Positions 12,786 through 27,700 of a stretch of 64,000 bases of DNA are shown here, piece after piece; positions within the stretch are counted from its first letter, which is position 1, and each line of letters starts with the position of its first letter. Below the pieces are notes generated by a model. That model saw nothing but the letters and a program-made list of their open reading frames with translations, was not told the DNA's origin and did no database searches. The stretch is from Tetrahymena thermophila SB210 (lineage: Eukaryota; Ciliophora; Oligohymenophorea; Hymenostomatida; Tetrahymenidae): assembly GCF_000189635.1 (NCBI RefSeq), contig NW_002476405.1:62001-126000 (forward strand). The letters are read 5' to 3'. A program made the position numbers and the translations under genes.

Positions 12786-15700
12786 ATGAAAAATCCCTTC
12801 ATTATTTTATGCTTATTTAGCTTTATAATTACAAATATTAAATGTTATTGCAGTAAAAAATAATAATGCTACGATTCAATTGATAAAAAATGTAAGCATA
12901 TTGATGGAATAAACTTTATAGGCAGAGAAAAAAATCATGGCTTTTGCGTGATTGACTCCAAAATCTATGATTAAATTGATTATTGTTTTGATTTATTAAG
13001 TTATGTTTGCTAAACTTAAAATAGAAAAAGCTGCGTTAATATTACGAATAATTCACAATATATAGCAATATAGAAAAAGTCAAAAATCTGCTTAAGTCTC
13101 TATGATTACTTAGAGCCAATAAATGGTAGATTAAATATCTTCTATTAATTGATTTTTACTTAAATGAAATATATTTTGAAAATTAGATTCTTTAGATTTC
13201 ATCAAAGACGGGTACTGTCTTGATATTGATGGCAGAATAGTAATAGGACATGCTTTAAATGTAAATAGTTAAATGTATTAATGCTCTAATTAAAAAAGAA
13301 CAATAAAGATAGATATCAAGTGCTAATTAGAGTAATAATCTTAATAATTAAATGCAATAATTTCAAATATTTTTTATTTCTATTATTTAAATCAAGTTAA
13401 TGCTTTGAAGAAAAAACTCAAATTTGCGTAGATTTATTAAAAGCATCTGTAACTCTTCAAAATTAAGATTATACAAAATTTAAAAGAAATATTTAATTTA
13501 GGGAATGACTGATGATGGCATATGTGTTTTTGAAAACAACTTTCATGAAAAGGGAGTTAGTTGTAATCAAAATTATTGTAGTTATACTGATAAATTAAAT
13601 TTTAGAACCTGCTTGCCTTATATTTCTCATTAAGTTACAGTAATTATATTCTAATTGTTTATTACATTTAATTTATCTGAAACTTTATTGTTCTATATAG
13701 GGAAGAGTACTAAGTAATAATTAGTGTATTGTAAGAGGCGAAAATATAAATGCAAATGTTAAGTCTATTTGTAAAAAAGGGTACTGTAGATTGGTAAATC
13801 AATACCATGTAAGCTGCGTAGATGTCAAAGATTAATTTTATATCAAAATCATTGTAAATTAAAAAAAAAAAAAAATTATTTTTTAATTTACATATCATTT
13901 AATTATGTTGTACAGGGAATTTCTAAGGCAGGAGATTGTGTTTTAGATTTAAAATAAATTAAAAACGCTCATAGATTATCTTAAGGTGTAATTTGCAGTG
14001 AGAAGTAAATTTTATTTTATTTATTTACTCATTGATTTAAAAGGAAATTAAAATATTTATTGAATTATTTCTCAAATATTTTTATCAAATATCATAGCGA
14101 ATGTTTTGATGGGATAACCTGTATTCCTCTTGGGTCTAATTAAAATTCCCTTTCTAAATTAATAGATCAATCTTGCGCTCCCTTAAATACCGAAAATTCT
14201 ATGTCTTGCTTTTAAAATTATCCAGCCTGCTTAGATTAAAATAATACTTGCCAATTAGTATCTAACATCAACCTGTAGTCAATAGTAAAATTTATTTCTA
14301 TTTGTATATATAATTATTTTAATTTTAATAAAAAGGGAAATACATAATAAGGATTGTGTGTACAAATAAATTAGTCATATAAAAGTATTTAATTATATAA
14401 AAAATATTTAAATTATAACTAGACTTATCTTCTTAATATTATTATGATTGTTCATTATAAATTAAAGATATTGGCTTTTGCAGTAGTTAGTATTGTATTT
14501 AAGAGTAATCGGATTTAACATTTTCTTGTGTACCTTTTGATGGATCTCCTTAGGCTATAGGAATTGACTAATAAGGATACTGCCTTACTTCTACTAAACT
14601 AGCTCATTCGTATTAATCAAATTTTATATTATGATTTTTGAATCAATCATTTATATGAATATTTATAAAAGTTGCTTTAACTCTAAGAATGTTTGTTAAG
14701 ACCCCTTAACCAAATTTTGTATAGATATCTCTTAAAGTGACAACATTTGTGCTATCAATGGAATTTGCTATACAATGTCTTTGAACTAAATACCATAATA
14801 TATTGGAAGAGATAAAAATTATTTATGCTTATAAAATTCATAAGTTTCTCCTTAAAATCTACTTGTAGATAAATGTCTTAATATACCAAGCTCAATTTGC
14901 TAAAAGAGTGATTAAACTTAATGCATCCTTTATAATGGTTCAACAACTTATTTAGGATATATTAGTGGCACAGGATATTGTGCATAATTAGGATAGAGTA
15001 CTTCCTTAACATAATATTAAAGTAATTTAATTTATTATATATTATTGAATGATTAAATTTATTTTCGTTTAGACATTATAAATTTAAGCCAATCTTATTG
15101 CCAGGACAACAACTTTATTATTTAATAAGTTAATCCTTAATTTTAGGGAAGGTATTAATAATATCAAATATGCATTTCTACATTACAGTCATAAAATAAT
15201 CTATCAGTCGAATTTTGCATTTCAGGGTAAATTGAAATAAAAAATAAGTAATACTAAGTTTAAATTTTTTTATTATAATTAGTTACTGCATCAGTAGCTC
15301 TAATTCTTGTAAATAGATAGGATTTGATGGTGTTTATATTGCTAAGTTAGCAGATGGAACTTGTGGTATAGCTTAGTAGGCAACAGCTATTTAATGTGGT
15401 TGTATAAACTGTGATGTTTGCTTTTATAACTTTTAGTCTTGTTATTTCTTGTAAGACTAGGGCATAACTTCAGTAGAATTAATTATCAATTAATTCTAAC
15501 TTAATTTTTTTTATTAAAATTTAAAGGGGGTTGATACTCTAGGAAATTGTTTAAATGCTGGAACTTATGTTTCAAGTAAATAGAAAAACAAAAAAAATGT
15601 ATTCATTTATTAAATATTTTATTAATCAGATTTATTGAAGTGTCAAGAAAAATATTGCCTGAAAAAGAATCAAAGTGGTTAATTAGCATGCTTCTCAATA

Positions 15701-18700
15701 GATGGATTATCAGGTTAGTTCGGTATAGATAATAAAGGATATTGTTTAAATATAAACTAATCTGGAGCAGTCAAGTAAAAATTTTAATTTAATTTAAAAC
15801 TTTAAATTTTATATATTCATTCTATTGAAATTATTATATTTTATTTTCCTTTTTTAAAATTGTTAGTAATAATTTTGTTTTAATTTGAATAATTCATATT
15901 TAAAAAAATAATATTTAGGTGTACATAGAAAACTCAAAGTGTTTGCTATGACTAGGATAAGTAGATGTGCGTTTAAACTCTTAGTTATGGCGTAAATTAA
16001 AATGGCTGCAATTTTAATTCAATATGTTATTAGCTTTCACTGCAACAATTTATAGGAAGAGATAAAAAATACAACTGTTTATTGAGTTAATAATCATCTC
16101 CATAAAATTCGTTAATAGATAAATGTCTAAATTTACCGAATTCTATTTGTTATAAGAGTGATTAAACTTAATGTATCCTTTATACTGGATCAACAACTTA
16201 TTTAGGGTATATTGAAGGAACAGGTTATTGTGCATAAGTAGGTTAGAGCACTTCTTTAACGTAATATTAAAGTAACTTATTTATTTGGTATTATTGAATC
16301 ATTAAATTTATTTTCTTTTAGATATCCTAAATTTAAGTCAAAACTATTGCTAGGATAGTAGCTTTGTTATTTAATAAACCAGTCCTTAGTTTTTAGGAAG
16401 ATATTTACAATATTAAATGTGTATTTATTCACAATAGCCACAAAATAATCTAACTATTGAATTCTGTAGTTCAGGGTAAAGTTAAATTTATAAAAAGTTA
16501 AAATTTAATTTTAATTTTCTGTAATAGGTATTGCCTTTATAATTCTAACTCTTGCAAATAGATAGGATTTGATGGAGTTTATATATCTAAATTAGTAAAT
16601 GGTACTTGTGGTAATGCTTTTTAGACGATAGCTATTTAATGCGGTTGCTTAAATTGTGATGTTTGCTTATATAATTCCTAATCATGCTATTTCCTAAAAG
16701 ATTCAAGCATCACTTCAGTAAGTTTATTTTAAAAATAGAATTTTTATAAGCTTAACTATTACATTTACATTTATAGGGAATAGATACTAATGGAAATTGT
16801 TTGAATGTTGGAACTTACACTTCAAGTAATTTTGATTGAAGTAATCTAATATTGAATTTAATATTTTTTTTTAAAGATTTATTAAAGTGTCAATCAAATT
16901 ATTGTATTAAAAACAATTTAAGTGGTTAATCAGCTTGTTTCCTAATAGACGGATCACCTGGTTAAGTTGGAGTAGATGATAAAGGAAATTGTTTAGATGC
17001 TAATATGCCAGGAGCCATTAAGTAATACCATAAGAATTTTTTTAACTTAATTTATTTTTTTTAAATTATATTATTTTTAAATTCTAAAATAAAAATTTAA
17101 TAATTTATTAATTTATATAAATTTTATATTTAAGTTTTAATATATTAATTTAGATGTTCAAAAACGAGTTCTATTTGCTATGAATAAGCAAACTAAATGT
17201 GTGTTTATTATCATTAAAATTAAAATGGCTGTATTTTAAACTTTACTTGTTAGCAGTTTTCTTTACAACAAAATATAGGAAAAGATAAAAATTTCTAATG
17301 CTTACTTGACTAGTAAAATATTGATGGGACACAAGTCGACATATGCATGGATGACCCTGATTAAGTGTGTAAATCAAGTGATTAGATGAGATGTGTTTTA
17401 TATAGAAATTCAAATGTATACTTAGGATACATTTAATAGACTGGAATTTGTGCTTAATTTAACCAAAAAACATCCACAATTTCATACTAAAGTAATATTA
17501 TTATAAGGTTTATGATTTTATTTTAATATTATCAATTATATAGCTGTGCTGAATTTAAATTAAATATACTGCTAAAATAGCGATTTCGTGATATAAAATA
17601 TATAGCCTCAATTTGTAGGAAGAGATGGTGTTTACTAAAAATGTTTAGTAGACTCTTAAATATCTGCATAAGTAGAGTTTTGTATTTAAAGGTAATTATT
17701 TTTAAATATGAACTATAAAATAATAAAAAATATATTATTTATTCATTATAAATTTATAATTTAAAATTTTATTATAAGCTACTGCCTCGCTGCTGACAAT
17801 AGCTGTAAAAAAATAGGCTTTGATGGAGTATAAATAGCAAAACTTCAAAATTAGTAATGTAGCACAGATTCATAAAATAATTCAATAGAATGCGCTTTTA
17901 TAAATTATGACGTTTGCTTACTAAATTAAGTTTGCTATTGGTTGTCTTACTCTAATATAAATACTGCTGTAATTGTTTTAAAATAAATAAAATTACTTTT
18001 TTTAACAAGAATTTAAATTTTAAATAAAGGGAATAGATATTTTTGGTAACTGCATATAGAGAGAAGTATTTATTGCAAAATAAAGTAGATTTTTTAAATT
18101 AGCAACAACTATTACATTAATTTAAATAAACTAGATATAAAAAAATGTGAAATTCATCATTGCTTAGTATTAAATCTTAATAATGCTAAATGTACTCTTA
18201 TAGATGGTATTAATTTTGCTGGAAAAAATGAAGAAGGATTATGTTTAACTCTTAATTAATCAATAGCAACAGTGTAATACTTTTTTTATTGTATTTATTA
18301 TTATTTAAGTAAAATTAATAGAATTATAAATAAATAATAAATTGATGTTTAATAAAAAAGATGCACTATTTTTAACTCCTATGTTTGCTTTGATCAAACC
18401 AATAAATATTGTACTTTGACAACAACTTTTGGAACTTAAGGAGGATGCTCTTTGAATGGTAATTGTTATCCTTTATCTAGTACCTAATACATAGGTAGAG
18501 GTATCAATTAGTAATGTTTGACAAGTTTATAATAAGCAAGCGATAATGTTGATATTTGCTTTAATGATACTAATTCAATCTGCTTTGATTAAATAAATCA
18601 TTGCTGTGTTAATTATACAAATTCTGCTTTTTATTTAGGATATATTATTGAGAATAAACAGTGCGCTGTAAATAACCAAATTACTTATTAATTAGGAGTG

Positions 18701-21700
18701 ATAGCAAGTAAGTTAACTTTTATTTTTTTACAATAAATAACCCACCTCTATTAAAATTTTTAAATATTTATGAAATTTTTTAATTATTTGTTTAATTTCT
18801 TGAAGGGTATATATAAGTAGTATTAATTATTTTTAAAAATTAATTTTGATTAGATGTAAAGAATTTGCATTAAAATTATTGCTAGGATACTAATGGATTT
18901 ATTAGATAGTTAGATGGATAATTAAATGTTGGAGTAGACTCTAATATGTTTAAGTGCTTAATTCCAAATTAGTAAGCTGATTCTAAAGCTATATAATGTT
19001 ACGAAGGGTAATTTAGTTATTTGAATTTTAAATATATAAAAAATTAATTTTTTTATTAGATACTGTGTTAGTAATAACTCTTGTCAACTATACAACTAAA
19101 TCATGATAGGAAGAGATCCTTATTATAATTGTTTGTCAGAAGGATAGTAAATAGCCATTTAATGCTCTACTGCATATGCCTGTTTAGATACTGTTTTAAA
19201 AGCTTGCTTTAAAATTAACGATACTAATGCTAATCACTCTGTAAATTTGAAATAAAATAATCCTTTCCTTTGATATAAACTAAATTTGTAACCTAAAATA
19301 TTAGGGTATGTAAACAAACGGATAATGTGTAGTTAGTGGCTAATATTATTAAAGTATTCATTATTTTAATGTAATTTTGATAATATAATGTAAAAAAAAT
19401 TAAATAAAGGTATTTTTAAATGCTCCTATAACTATTGTAAATAAAAACTAAATCCTTCAGATCCAAAATCTTTTGAAACATGTTTACCTTTTGATGCTAG
19501 TTAATAAAGAATAGGAATAGACTCAAATGGTTATTGTGTTTAGTAGGATATTCCAAATGCAATCAGGTAATAACTTATTAATTTAATTATCTTAACACCA
19601 ATATATTTTAAAGATGTATGGAAGGGTAGTTCTGTTTAAATTAGTAGAATGGAAATTCCTGCTAATCTTTGCTCTTTTCCCACTAAGAAAAGAGATTTGC
19701 TCGTCAAAAGTATACAAATTATTGCTTACCTTATTTAAATCAAGATGGCAAAGGAGACAGTATTGAAACATGTGTACAAGGTTCTTGCCTTTATACTTAT
19801 CCCATAAGTGGAAAAGACTATTGCTTTACTGAAGGAGGATAATATTTTGGATATTTTATAGTAGGAACAGACATTTAAGGATATTGTATAATTGAAAACG
19901 AAGTTTCAAATATATGTATCAATTTTATATTATTTTCTTTTTCTTATTTTTTTTAATAGAAATAGCAACTTGTTATGGGATCACTTATTGTATTTTAACA
20001 ATTAGGTAATTTAAATACATTTTTTTCATATTTATAAGTAAGTATATTTTTAATTATTATTTTATTTTAGACCAGGAATCTATAAATGCCAAAAACTATC
20101 AGAGCCTCTTCCAAGCTATCCAAATCTTATTTTTAGGGCTAAAAATGTTAATTAAACTTGTTAGGATATAAATACTAGTAAATATTAATTTTATTATAAT
20201 TAAAGATGACTAAAAAAAATTATAGTAAATAGTATAGGGTGCTTAGATGGACATTATTGTTTAGACATCTCATCAAATCAATGTGTAAAATTAAATCCTG
20301 ATAAAATGCAAAATATAGGTAGAAATGCGTCTGATCAGAAATGTATACCATAGGGTGTAACTATAGCTATATAGTGTGCTTAAAGTTATTGTATTAAAGC
20401 TAATATTTGCATACCTTTATCAATTGAAAATCCAGGAAAAGAATTAAATACTGACTATTGTTTACATGAAAAAATGGAAGGCAAATTTGGGGTTTCTGAT
20501 TGTTTCAAATATGGGTAAATTCATTTTTTTAAATTAATAAAAAATAGTTTTATTAAAATTTTAATAGATTCTGTTCTATGAAAAACTCAATAACTAATTT
20601 ACGCTCATGCTATAAACTTGATTATAACAATTAGAACACAATAGGTATGATTTTTTTCTTTCTGTAAAATTATTTAGCGTTTATAAAAATTATAGGTATT
20701 GAGAAAGATACTCAATAATGCATTCCTTAGAATTAGTCAGTAGCAGTAAATTAATTTGTTTCTTAAAAAATATTAATTTATAAAAATTTACACAATAGGT
20801 AATGTGTGCAATATAAAGGTATTGTCTTGATATATAAACACAATAATGCAAATACATAGATGCTAAAAAAAATATGTGTGTTGATTAGTTCGGTAAATGT
20901 GCAACATATGGCTAATGTTTTTCTTGTAATATTGATTAATGCCTAGCTCCAGATTTATCTTGTTAAAATTTAATTTCAGGCTCTAATATTTATTGCACAA
21001 ATAACTTAGGTATATAATAATATACATAATTCTTCCACTATTAAACATTTAAAAAATTTAAAATAACCTATTTTTAAAAAGTTAATAATTTTAAAAAGAA
21101 AATTTAAAAAACATAAATCCAATTTTATTAAAATAAAATCTTCTAAAGTAGCTAATATTTTTTTTATATTATCAAGAGTTTATGTAAATGAAAAATATTT
21201 GTAATTTTAAAAATATACATTTTTATAATTAGAATTATTTTATCTATAATATTTATTATAAATAAAAAGGTTAATGTTCTTAAATTTAATATGGAGGTTG
21301 TATTATTTGCCCTGATGAATTTTGCATGGTTAACAGTTATTGTTTTAGTTCTCTTTAATTACTAAACCAAATAAAATTAAATTAATGCTTTTAAATAGAT
21401 GAATATAAAAAGTGTTTGTTGAAAACTATAGATTAAACTGACTCTAATGGCAATAATTTTTGCTCTAACAATAAAGGATTTTGCTAAAACTTGTCTGTAA
21501 GCAATGATTAATGCTTGTAGTGCCCACAATATTATACTAACCCTGGGAATTAAAAGTGTTATAGTATAGATTAAAAATATTCTTTTTAATCTAATAAGTA
21601 ATAAGTTTATTTTTAAATGAAATTGACATATGTAAAATAAGACTGCTATGATTAAAATTATTGCCAGTCAAATATCAAATCAAAATGTCAAACTGGGTAA

Positions 21701-24700
21701 ATATATTTTAAAATAAATAAATAAATTCATATTTTCAATTTTACTAAATATTATTTTTTTTCTTCAAATATTCATATAATTTTTTTTGTTAGGTGTTATT
21801 CGTGCTCATCACAAAATATTTGCACTTAATGTGTAGAGGGGTATTTTTTATTTTAAGAGTCCACTATAAATTAGATATGCATTTAATGCCCTAATATTTA
21901 ATATTAATACAACGATCTTAAGCAATATTATAAAAATATTCCAACTTATCGATGCTTAGATTGCTCTTCTGATTATGGGTTGTGGTAAGTATTATTGACT
22001 TATAATAAAAATATAAATTAAATATAATTAATAGGAATAAGATTGGATCAAATTATAGAACTTGTACAAACTATATTATATTGTTAGACAATGTATTACA
22101 AATTGTTAATAATAATCTTCATGCTACTAATTTTATATTGAATAATAAAAATGGTTAATATAGTTTGAGCGCATTGGATATTAGCACATGTAACTTATTT
22201 TTCTTCTAATATTTATTAATTTAATTTTAATTTATTTATTTGAAGGCTCTAAGGATTGCTTTTCTTGCATGTAAATATCTTCGTTATAAGCTGTTTGCTT
22301 ATAATGTATGTCAGGATATATTTTATCGAATGGAGTTTGTTAACCTTGTCCAAATTAATGTATTAAATGCTCGTATGCTACACTTATTTAGGGTTTTATT
22401 ACTTTGCTCAATTAATAAAATGTAGATTCTTCCTAGATTTATAATGGAAATATTATTATCATCTGCTTGTAGTGCTAAATTAATTATCTGGTTTCTTATA
22501 ATCTTCAATATTGTACATAATGTGGCGATAAGTGTAACTATTGTTAATATGGTAAATAATAGTTTTATTTTTTATAAAAATTTACAAAAATAAATAATAT
22601 GCAAATAATTTAAATTAACTTTTTTTAAAAATATAGTCAATTACACAAAAAAATTTATTAAGCACAGATAGTTATTTTTTTATAACAAAAATTAAATTGT
22701 TTTATTATAATATTAAATTAGAAAATTCATAATCTGTTTGGAACTATTATACTGAATACTTGAGGATAATATCTCTAAATGACTTTAATTAAAAGTAATT
22801 CATAAGGAAATGTACTTAATGCTAAGATGGTTATTTCTTATCCTAAAATGGTAAACAATAAATAAATAAAATCATATTTTTAAAAAATGATTATAAATAT
22901 AGTTTTTAAAATGTTTATATTAAAATGAAAAACATCTATTAAATAATAAGGTGAGGATTGTGTAAATAATATTCAAAATTGTGAAAGAAATACTATTGTG
23001 GTAAATAATGGCTCCTAAATAAAAGATATTTCTTCGTATTTATGGTCATTTGTTTCACCATCAAGCTCCTTTACATTCTAATATTAATGCAAAAAATGTA
23101 ACTCAGGGTATTCATTAATTAATTAAAATTAATGTGACTTAATAGGCTGCTAATCTATTAACTAATGTAACAGTTGTATTTATATAAAAAACTAAAATGT
23201 CTGCTAATATTGTTTGGATGGGAATGTATTAAGTAATTTATAAAACCCTCCTAATTGTCAAAATGATATTTGCTCATAAAATGTAATTAATAATTAATTG
23301 AAATTAGTGAATTTTAAATAATTTTTTTATTAACATTAAATATTCAAACCTAATAGATTTATAATTGCTCTGAATGTTATTTATATTTAGACTCTTAACA
23401 AGGTATTAATTTTTATTAATGCACGAAATGTATTGATTAAAACAGTACTCCATCATTTTATGGTTGCATAAAGTGTCCTATAGGATGTTCAAGTTGCTAT
23501 GAAGGTACACAAAAATATAATTTAAATACAAATTTAATTTTTATTTATATTGTTAGGTACCAGAGAATTTAATTTGACGCATTCAATAATATATGATAAA
23601 AATTTTTATACTCTGCAACAAAGATTGGATTATAATAAAGACAATAAATATTCATTATATTGTACTTAATGTCTTGATGGATATTTTTTTGATCAGCAAT
23701 AAAAGTTATGTTTACCAATTTAATGTGGTCAATATTGTCTTTTATGTAAATTAATTAACAACAAACCATAGTGCATGCAATGCAATTATGAAAAACTCTA
23801 AGCTTTAATAAGCAAGATATCATATTTTATTGGAAAATTATATTTTAATCAAAATTACATTCTAGATTTTAATTCTATGGTTACGATAACAGCTTCTAGT
23901 GATGATTGTCAAATTTGTCCTATCATGTAAATAAAAAATTTTAATTCCTTTTTAAAAATAATATTAAATTAATAGGTGCGAAACATGCATAAATAATAAC
24001 GATTTAAATATAAATCCTCTATATTTATATGATTCTTAGTGCCTATCATGTAAAAAATCATATGGTTCTAATCCAGATTTACTAAACTACAAAATTACAT
24101 ATGATAAAGTAAGAAGAAAATGTTATTTATGTAATAACTCTGAATAAGGATGCTTCTATAAAAAGTAGAGAGTTATTTACACTTAGTGCTTAGATGCAGA
24201 AAGCAGTTTAGGTATTGGTACATAATCAAATCCAATAAATTACAATAAGCTAAACGAGATAAATTTTGATTAATTAATCCTTGACGAAATAAATTACAAC
24301 TAAGCTATTGTTTACTATAATGAACTGCAAGTAAAACAGTTAGAGGTGTAAATAATATTTTTGGGAGAGCTGTGTGTTGAGTCAAAGCACTAAACATTAG
24401 TAACTACTCTGAAAGACCAAGTTAGATCTCTTGAAACAGCTATTTTAAATATAACTACTTTAAACTCTAATTTAAACAAAACTATGACTTTTTAATAGTA
24501 AGATGCTATCAGGATCTAAGGATTTGACTAAATAAATATCTAAGGAATACTATTTTAATAGAGTCTAAGTATGCAAGATATTGGATTTGTTGCTTCAGAT
24601 AAAAATCTTTCTAGCTTTAACTTATTTAACTGTTCTTTCTCTTAATTCCTATAAAAAAACCTCTCTAAATAATATTTGATAATAAATTTATCAACTTTAC

Positions 24701-27700
24701 AATAATCAACAATAATTTTTAAGGATGTATCATTCTAAAATATTTAAATATTAAATCAGTAATAGCTTATTTAGATTAATAATACTTTCTCAAATTCTTC
24801 AGTTTACATCAAATTTGACTCAGTACAGTTTAATCATGTAATTTAAGATAAATTAAAAAAAATAAAGAAATTTTTAAAAATAACAAAATATTTTTTTTAA
24901 ATCAAATAAAAAGGTAACATTTAGTAATTCAAAAATGGTGAAGCTAAACTTTAAAAACTCTACTTTAGATATGTCAAATTTGATTTTTACATAATCAACA
25001 ATAGAAGATTAGACTTTGTTACTTGATATATAGTAGAACTCATTATAAAACCAATATGTCAGAATTTTGTTTGATAACATCACGTTCTTTCAGAGCTACT
25101 TTTTTAACAAATCCTAAATCTTAAATTCAAACTTTCTAAACTAACTATCAATAAATAATATGGCTTTCAATCAATGCAGTTTTTCCTAAATCTTATCAGA
25201 TACAAATCCTCTTATAATTTCTAATTAGTTTGATATAAAAGGATTTCAGATTGAATCAAGCTAAATTAATTAATACAATTTTTTTTAATAGGTAGATAGC
25301 TTATTTTATTAAAAGGGCAAAAAGCAATAATATTCCTTTTCAAACATTTTTATATAAAATAATAAATTTAATCTAAAAAACAATTTTTTACTTTTATTAT
25401 CAACCTAACTATCAACTGATTTGACTCTTGAAGGAATATTTTTAAAATAAAATATATTTCAAGATAAAATTAGCTCTTCTTTGATTTAGCTAATGAATTT
25501 GGGTTAAGTTTTAATCAGCAATATAACAACCATTGACAACACTTACTTTATAGTTTTTAGTGCTGATAATTGTAAAAGTGTTTTCCTTTCAAATGTTTTT
25601 TAGAAATAGAACAATGATTAGTTAATATCTCCATAAATATGCTAGCTTAGCTAAATATAAAATAAAATTAATTTAGTTAATATAACTTAAGAAAATATTA
25701 TAATATCTTCTAATATAATTTAAATACAAAATAGCTTCTAAAAGCTGAATAGCAATCCTTTATAAATTTAAATATTGAACTATAATAGCACTTAAACTAA
25801 ATTATTATATTATAATGTCACTTAAAATTGCGCTCTTGTTGCTATCACATCTAAATTAAATTCATATTTGAATTTGACTAACATAAATTTTAAATATTTT
25901 GGAGCAATACCATTGATAAAACAAGTAATTAATTGTTTAAATTATTTTTAAAATATATTTCATCTTGAAAAAATTCTTATTTAAAATTCTCTAATATCAG
26001 TATTTTTTAAATTTAAAAAACATAAAAAACCAAGCTCGGTATTTAGTTTATTAGCAAGCATTTTATTTTATGTACCATACTTCTCTATAATTAAACATTT
26101 GTTTATTATTTTCAACAAATACTTATTATATTACTGAAAATTTTTAAAGCTAATATTTATCTTTTAAAAATAAAGAATCAAATTGGATAGATATCTTATG
26201 GTATTTATTTTAATTCTCCAAACCTTATTGCTGATGTTTTAAAATCTAATTTCACCGACTTGTAACAAAACAGCTAATTTAACTGGATTTCAGGTTTTCT
26301 CAAATAGATCACTTTCGATAATTGCTAATTTTAAAATGACATACAGAATTTTAACTTAAATAACTTAGTATATGGAGGATTCTTTAAATTAAGTAGTGAA
26401 TAACTAAATATTAAAAATTCTTTTTTTATAAATGGAAATGCTTTTTGTGGAGGAGCTTTTTATTGGGTTTCTTAAAACAAAGGGGGCTTATATTTACATA
26501 ATTGTATATTTTTAAACAACACTGCTTCTAATACAATTTATTCTGAAAGTTCAGGAGGTGCAGTTTACATTGATGGGCTGCAATCTTTTAGTTAAGATGT
26601 ATTAATTGAAAAATCTACATTTTCAAACAATTTTGCTTTGTTTTATGGAGGTGCTTTATAAATAAAAACAACTATCAGTCCAAGAAGTGTTGTTTAAATA
26701 TAATATAGCTAATTTAATGACAATCTATCAATCAAAGGTAGTATCATCAACGTCGATAGCTCTAAAATATCATAGACAGCTATAATTTTCTAGAATATAA
26801 CATGCATTGTTAATATTAATAATGTAATTTAACTTACTCTACCATTTAAAGATTAATTAATTGAATAGCTCAAATAAGGTGTATAAAATTAAGCTTCCCT
26901 AATCTCAATTAATGATGTCTATGAAGTACAAATCATGAAGTCTTATTTTTAAATATCTTCAAAAAATTTTTAATAATAAGTTGAACCTTTAATAATATAT
27001 TTAGTATATTAAAAGATACTATTGATTACTAATGTTCAATTTTTCAATGAATTAAGCAATATTTATGAAGGTAGCTTATTCTTTGGAAATTTAATTACTC
27101 TTAAGCAAATAAAAAAAATACAAATAGTAAATATTACCATAAAAAATAATAAAAGCATTTAAATGCCATTTTAGATCACTACTTAAAATGAAAATTTAGC
27201 AATTTATAATAGCTAAGAGTGCATTATAACTTTATCATAAATAAATTCAAATATATGCTAAACTTGTAGTTAAGGAATTTTAAATATAGTAACTAATTAT
27301 CTGTATATATAGAACACAACTTTTGACAAAAATATAGCCATGTATGGTTCTGCTTTGTTTCTTGAATAAGCATAGAATGGTTAAGTAGATCAAATGTCAA
27401 TATAGTATGATACAAATAATTTTTAAATTATTCGCTCTTAATTTAGTAACAATTTAGCACAGAATAGTGGTGGAGCAATATTCATAAACTAATCTTCTCT
27501 TTATATAATTTAAACTGTTTTTGAAAACAATAGAGCAAACTTGTATGGTGGAGCTATTTTTTTAGAAAATAAAGATGAAAACATTCTTAAAAGAACCTTA
27601 TAGATATCAAAGAGCTCTTTTTAATCAAATTAAGCATCTATGGGAGGAGCAATAGCTTCAACAACATTCTAAGGAATAAATTATTTTTCTCGAAATGAGT

